Shown here: piece by piece, positions 61,467 to 64,000 of the stretch
Position numbering within the stretch: the stretch's first letter is position 1
Layout: each line of letters opens with the position of its first letter
Notes under the pieces: generated by a model
The model's input: the letters and a program-made list of their open reading frames with translations, nothing else
What the model was told of the DNA's origin: nothing
Database searches by the model: none
Assembly (NCBI GenBank): GCA_902799555.1
Contig: CADCBB010000014.1
Location: forward strand, 1-64,000
Origin: an uncultured Bacteroidales bacterium
GTDB lineage: Bacteria; Bacteroidota; Bacteroidia; Bacteroidales; Paludibacteraceae
Length of the DNA stretch: 64,000 nt
Direction of reading: 5' to 3'
Position numbers and translations under genes: made by a program

Positions 61467-61498
61467 TTGCATATGTCGAAAAAAAGCAGTACCTTTGC
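61467..61498 (+). promoter_or_regulatory. Promoter of the toxin-antitoxin pair
   Basis: CTTG (61467-61470, continuing CATATG), 20 bases, TACCTTTG (61491-61498), with AAAAGCAG before the -7 element. Confidence 0.8.
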
Positions 61499-61513
61499 AG
61501 CGTCTTTAATCGA

Positions 61514-61552
61514 GTGCAATTGTGCACGAGAAAAATGACGACATGATCGTCA
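61514..61552. promoter_or_regulatory. Two inverted repeats, candidate autoregulatory operator
   Basis: GTGCA-N4-TGCAC (61514-61527) and TGACGA-N5-TCGTCA (61536-61552), both perfect, between the promoter and the antitoxin start. Such sites are where antitoxins or toxin-antitoxin complexes usually bind. Assignment is inference. Confidence 0.55.
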
Positions 61553-61573
61553 AAGGTAACAAAATAACGATAT

Positions 61574-61768
61574 ATGGAAGATGTAGTATTAAAAATGCCG
61601 ACCACAGACGTTGCGCTGATAATGCAGTTTGCAAGTCGTATGGGATGGACTATTGAGAGTCGTCGTAACCCTGTTGCGCGTTTCATTGAGGCATGCTCTA
61701 GAAACAATGCCGCGCTGACAGACGAAGAGATCCAAGCAGAAGTTAATGCCGTTCGATATAACAAGTAA
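61574..61768 (+). CDS. Putative antitoxin of a PIN-domain pair
   Basis: 64 residues: starts MEDVVLKMPTTDVALIMQFA, then SRMGWTIESRRNPVARF, ending QAEVNAVRYNK. One base separates its stop from the toxin ATG. Size, charge and position fit an antitoxin. The N-terminal strand-helix pattern could be a small DNA-binding fold, but no family is recognised. Inverted repeats upstream suggest self-repression. Confidence 0.75.
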   Translation: MEDVVLKMPTTDVALIMQFASRMGWTIESRRNPVARFIEACSRNNAALTDEEIQAEVNAVRYNK

Positions 61769-61769
61769 G

Positions 61770-62192
61770 ATGAACGTCATATTGGATACCAATATTTGGA
61801 TTTCCTTCCTGTTCGGGAAACAGTTGCAGAGTGTTGCATCCGTGTTTGACAATGCGGACATTAAGGTTTACGTATCTCCGGAACAAGTAACGGAGATACA
61901 ATCCGTGTTGTCTCGTCCGAAGATACGCGAACATATATCCCATGAGTCAATAGAGGCTATGTGGGAGTTAATGCGCACACGATGCTATCCTATTGAGGAC
62001 TATCCCGCAGTAGAATCTGCGATTCGCGACATCAAGGATGCTTATCTATTGTCTATGGCGGAAGCTATACCTGCGAGTGTGATAGTAACAGGTGACAAGG
62101 ATTTGTTGGTACTTAAGCAGCATCGCGATACGGCAATAATGACTTATCAAGAGTTCTTAGTTCTATTTTCTGGAATAAAAATCCAGCGATAA
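61770..62192 (+). CDS. PIN-domain toxin, putative endoribonuclease
   Basis: 140 residues from ATG 61770 (MNVILDTNIWISFLFG). PIN metal-site acids are visible: Asp6, Glu42 (EQVTEIQ), Asp90 (RDIKDAYLL), Asp109/Asp111 (VTGDKDLL). It belongs to the group of short PIN proteins named as type II toxin-antitoxin toxins; these cut RNA, often tRNA or rRNA. All catalytic acids are present, so it should be active. The frame upstream to 61746 overlaps the antitoxin and is not used. A terminator follows. Confidence 0.88.
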   Translation: MNVILDTNIWISFLFGKQLQSVASVFDNADIKVYVSPEQVTEIQSVLSRPKIREHISHESIEAMWELMRTRCYPIEDYPAVESAIRDIKDAYLLSMAEAIPASVIVTGDKDLLVLKQHRDTAIMTYQEFLVLFSGIKIQR

Positions 62193-62216
62193 GAATCCTA
62201 CATTGATATAATTCAG

Positions 62217-62250
62217 TCTGACACGTTACGAAAGTTTCGTGTCAGATTTT
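62217..62250 (+). terminator. Terminator of the toxin-antitoxin pair
   Basis: TCTGACACG pairs perfectly with CGTGTCAGA around a 12-base loop, followed by TTTT. Confidence 0.88.
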
Positions 62251-62499
62251 GTTATTGTCTTTTTCGATAGGTCAAAAAAGGACCCATCACGGAGGTGTTA
62301 CGTATGCATTACCAGGGTATCACGTATCATACATCACCCTATATATACATAGTATATATCCCGTGATTTTGAAAAAACGTTTGTCCCTTGATTCGGATAC
62401 TATCCGACAATAGAAAACTTCGTTCCCTGCTCGGAATAACCATTCCGAGAACAATAAGAACCAACAAAGAGAACCAACATAAAAACACAAAGATAGAAA
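62251..62499. other. AT-rich intergenic stretch before the last gene
   Basis: No ORF of note and no clean -33/-7 promoter pair. It contains a short region rich in TATATA (62338-62360) and the inverted pair GTTCCCTGCTCGGAAT/ATTCCGAGAAC (around 62422-62453; TCGGAAT with ATTCCGA). These may be regulatory, but I cannot assign them. Confidence 0.4.
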
Positions 62500-64000
62500 A
62501 TGGCAATAATGCTTAACATAGAATGTCTAAGTAGAATCTTAGAGGCGGATTACCCAGAAATCATCAAGAACTGGGTATTCCCGCTTGTTGTTGGTTTGCT
62601 GTCTCTTAGTATGCCGTTATTAATTAACAATATCCTTCGTATAGATGAGAAATATAAGAAATACGAAGTGGGGGGAATTGTATTAAGAAATTGCTCTGTT
62701 CGTTGGTATAAATGGTCAATCGTTATTACGGTTATTGCAGTAATTCTTTTCCTTGCAAGAATTCCGCGCGATGTCGAATGGGGTCCTTTCTGGAATGAAT
62801 TGGTGGATCATTCTGCGGAAATATTCCTCATAGTATCTACAATAAGTTTTCTTGTGAGCGTGCTATTTTTAACTCGTTTCATATTGAGACGATTAAGAAA
62901 TACTCATACCTTATATGAATACTACAGCAAATATTTAAGATCATATTTTTCATCTGTTTCCACATTGGAAGATGTAAATGATGATTCACGAATAGCTAGA
63001 AACAATAAACTATCTTTACTATTTGCTATCATAGAGAATGCATTTGAGGAGCAAAATCAAGATGTGATTAATGATATCATATCTGATTTTAAAGAACTCA
63101 TAGAGGACTATCGTGAATCTTGGGAGGAATCTCTTGAAGAGCGACATATACATGTGGAATATCCACGTACTTTCCGAGAGGAATTAATCAAAATGCATAA
63201 AACCATTATGCAAAATAGAGAAGAGAATTCATCGGAGGCTCTTAAGAATTTTATAAAAACTATATTCTTTGATGAACCCAGTAAATATGGAGATGTTCCG
63301 AAATACGGATTGAGTTTTTCTACAATGCAAACATTGTTCCAAATCCTCATAAACGCAGTTGACAATAATCAAAAAGATTTTGTAAAACAATATTGGAGGG
63401 TTATCTTCAATTATACACATGATATGTTCTACTCGCAAGCCGTGACTAATGAGTATATACCACACGGAGTAGTGCAATATGAGTTGATAGAAGAAGACAA
63501 ACACGAAAAAGAGACAATTGCATGTATGCATTTTATGTTACAGGCTTATCTGTATGAGAAAAAAGACCTCGACACTCTAAGATATATCCTTGAGTATTAT
63601 AATAGATTTCAAAGTGTTTTGTGTTTGAATTTCTTATCTATAGATACAGCTATTCAGGCCTATAAAGCAACAGGCTCACCTGATGAGAATCTAAATTATA
63701 GTAAGGATCAATATGCGGATTTAGATAGAAGAAATGCTATACTAGCTAATTATGTAGTATTTTTAGCGAACTATTGTTATAATAAAGCGGGTGACGTTCC
63801 TGTATGTTCGAATGCGACAGGGCAGATTTCTTATTCGCAATCCAAAGAACTAGAAAATTCATTTAAAGGAATGTCAAGTCTGCCCAATATGTGCATTAAT
63901 AGAGTCGAGATTAAGAACGTTATGTCACAAGACGAATATAACGAATTTCTTAACTCACTCAGAATCCGTCAAGGACTTGAAGAGGAGGATTTTATACAGA
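62500..64000 (+). CDS. Unknown membrane protein, cut by window end
   Basis: At least 500 residues from ATG 62500 (MAIMLNIECLSRILEADYPE) with no stop before the edge. Three likely membrane segments: WVFPLVVGLLSLSMPLLINN (~25-44), WSIVITVIAVILFLARIP (~75-92) and IFLIVSTISFLVSVLFLTRF (~109-128). A long soluble part follows, helical by composition and rich in Asn, Tyr, Glu and Lys (IARNNKLSLLFAIIENAFEE, MQTLFQILINAVDNNQKDF). Much AT-richer codon use than the rest of the window. I do not recognise a family. The architecture (N-terminal membrane helices, long helical cytoplasmic part) and the neighbouring toxin-antitoxin pair would suit a defence or stress protein, but this is only inference. Confidence 0.8.
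   Translation, partial: MAIMLNIECLSRILEADYPEIIKNWVFPLVVGLLSLSMPLLINNILRIDEKYKKYEVGGIVLRNCSVRWYKWSIVITVIAVILFLARIPRDVEWGPFWNELVDHSAEIFLIVSTISFLVSVLFLTRFILRRLRNTHTLYEYYSKYLRSYFSSVSTLEDVNDDSRIARNNKLSLLFAIIENAFEEQNQDVINDIISDFKELIEDYRESWEESLEERHIHVEYPRTFREELIKMHKTIMQNREENSSEALKNFIKTIFFDEPSKYGDVPKYGLSFSTMQTLFQILINAVDNNQKDFVKQYWRVIFNYTHDMFYSQAVTNEYIPHGVVQYELIEEDKHEKETIACMHFMLQAYLYEKKDLDTLRYILEYYNRFQSVLCLNFLSIDTAIQAYKATGSPDENLNYSKDQYADLDRRNAILANYVVFLANYCYNKAGDVPVCSNATGQISYSQSKELENSFKGMSSLPNMCINRVEIKNVMSQDEYNEFLNSLRIRQGLEEEDFIQ

Noticed and set aside
41547..62310. Shared 13-mer CGTATGCATTACC in two intergenic regions (near 41547 and 62292)
   Set aside because: One match of this length is expected by chance in a window of this size, and the flanks do not align.
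62295..62355. 19-codon ORF starting ATGCATTACCAG
   Set aside because: Too short, no ribosome site, low complexity at its end.

Overview
The window looks like a chromosome segment of an uncultured member of the Bacteroidales (Bacteroidota). Three things point there. Promoters have the TTTG-N19/20-TAnnTTTG form of this phylum. Most genes lack a Shine-Dalgarno site. The gene content is typical: TonB-dependent receptor plus DUF4249 lipoprotein, GldJ, a fimbrillin-like lipoprotein, short LID-less adenylate kinase, and secreted proteins with type IX-like C-terminal signals. No close species can be named from the sequence alone.

Layout. 1-6.7 kb: end of an unknown gene, an RsmF-type rRNA methyltransferase, the helicase RhlE, TcdA, ribosomal protein bS21 fused to a broken tRNA-Leu, RecG and a TonB-like protein. 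6.7-9.9 kb: an overlapping minus-strand operon running ssb, FemAB/GNAT-like acyltransferase, GT4 and GT2 glycosyltransferases. 10-13.2 kb: an 11-bp tandem array, a fimbrillin-like lipoprotein with a 50-residue partner gene, and a rhomboid protease. 13.4-20.8 kb, plus strand: HU, adk, obg, a CLC channel/transporter with CBS domains, a TonB-dependent receptor and a DUF4249 lipoprotein. 20.7-29.1 kb, mixed strands: xseB, an undecaprenyl-phosphate sugar transferase, tsaC, a CNNM/CorC protein, smpB, metG, an outer-membrane barrel, cdaA and folP. 29.3-31.3 kb: a broken gldJ and gcvH.

31.4-61 kb is dominated by secreted and outer-membrane proteins: two giant multidomain proteins (3318 and 3066 residues) built from alternating jelly-roll (choice-of-anchor J/cleaved-adhesin-like) and fibronectin III modules, then a likely operon of a small barrel, an OmpA-family peptidoglycan anchor and two related 1.1-kresidue secreted proteins. 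61-64 kb is different in character: a putative structured RNA with its own promoter and terminator, a PIN-domain toxin-antitoxin pair, and an AT-rich membrane-protein gene cut by the window end.

Two features run across the window. Promoters share extended elements (TTTGCATAT-like at -33 and AAAGCAGTAnnTTTGC at -7), and several sit so close to the start codon that the mRNAs are nearly leaderless. Short tandem repeats with a 7-bp (sometimes 8-bp) period but a different unit each time lie at many gene junctions and, in frame, inside four coding regions.
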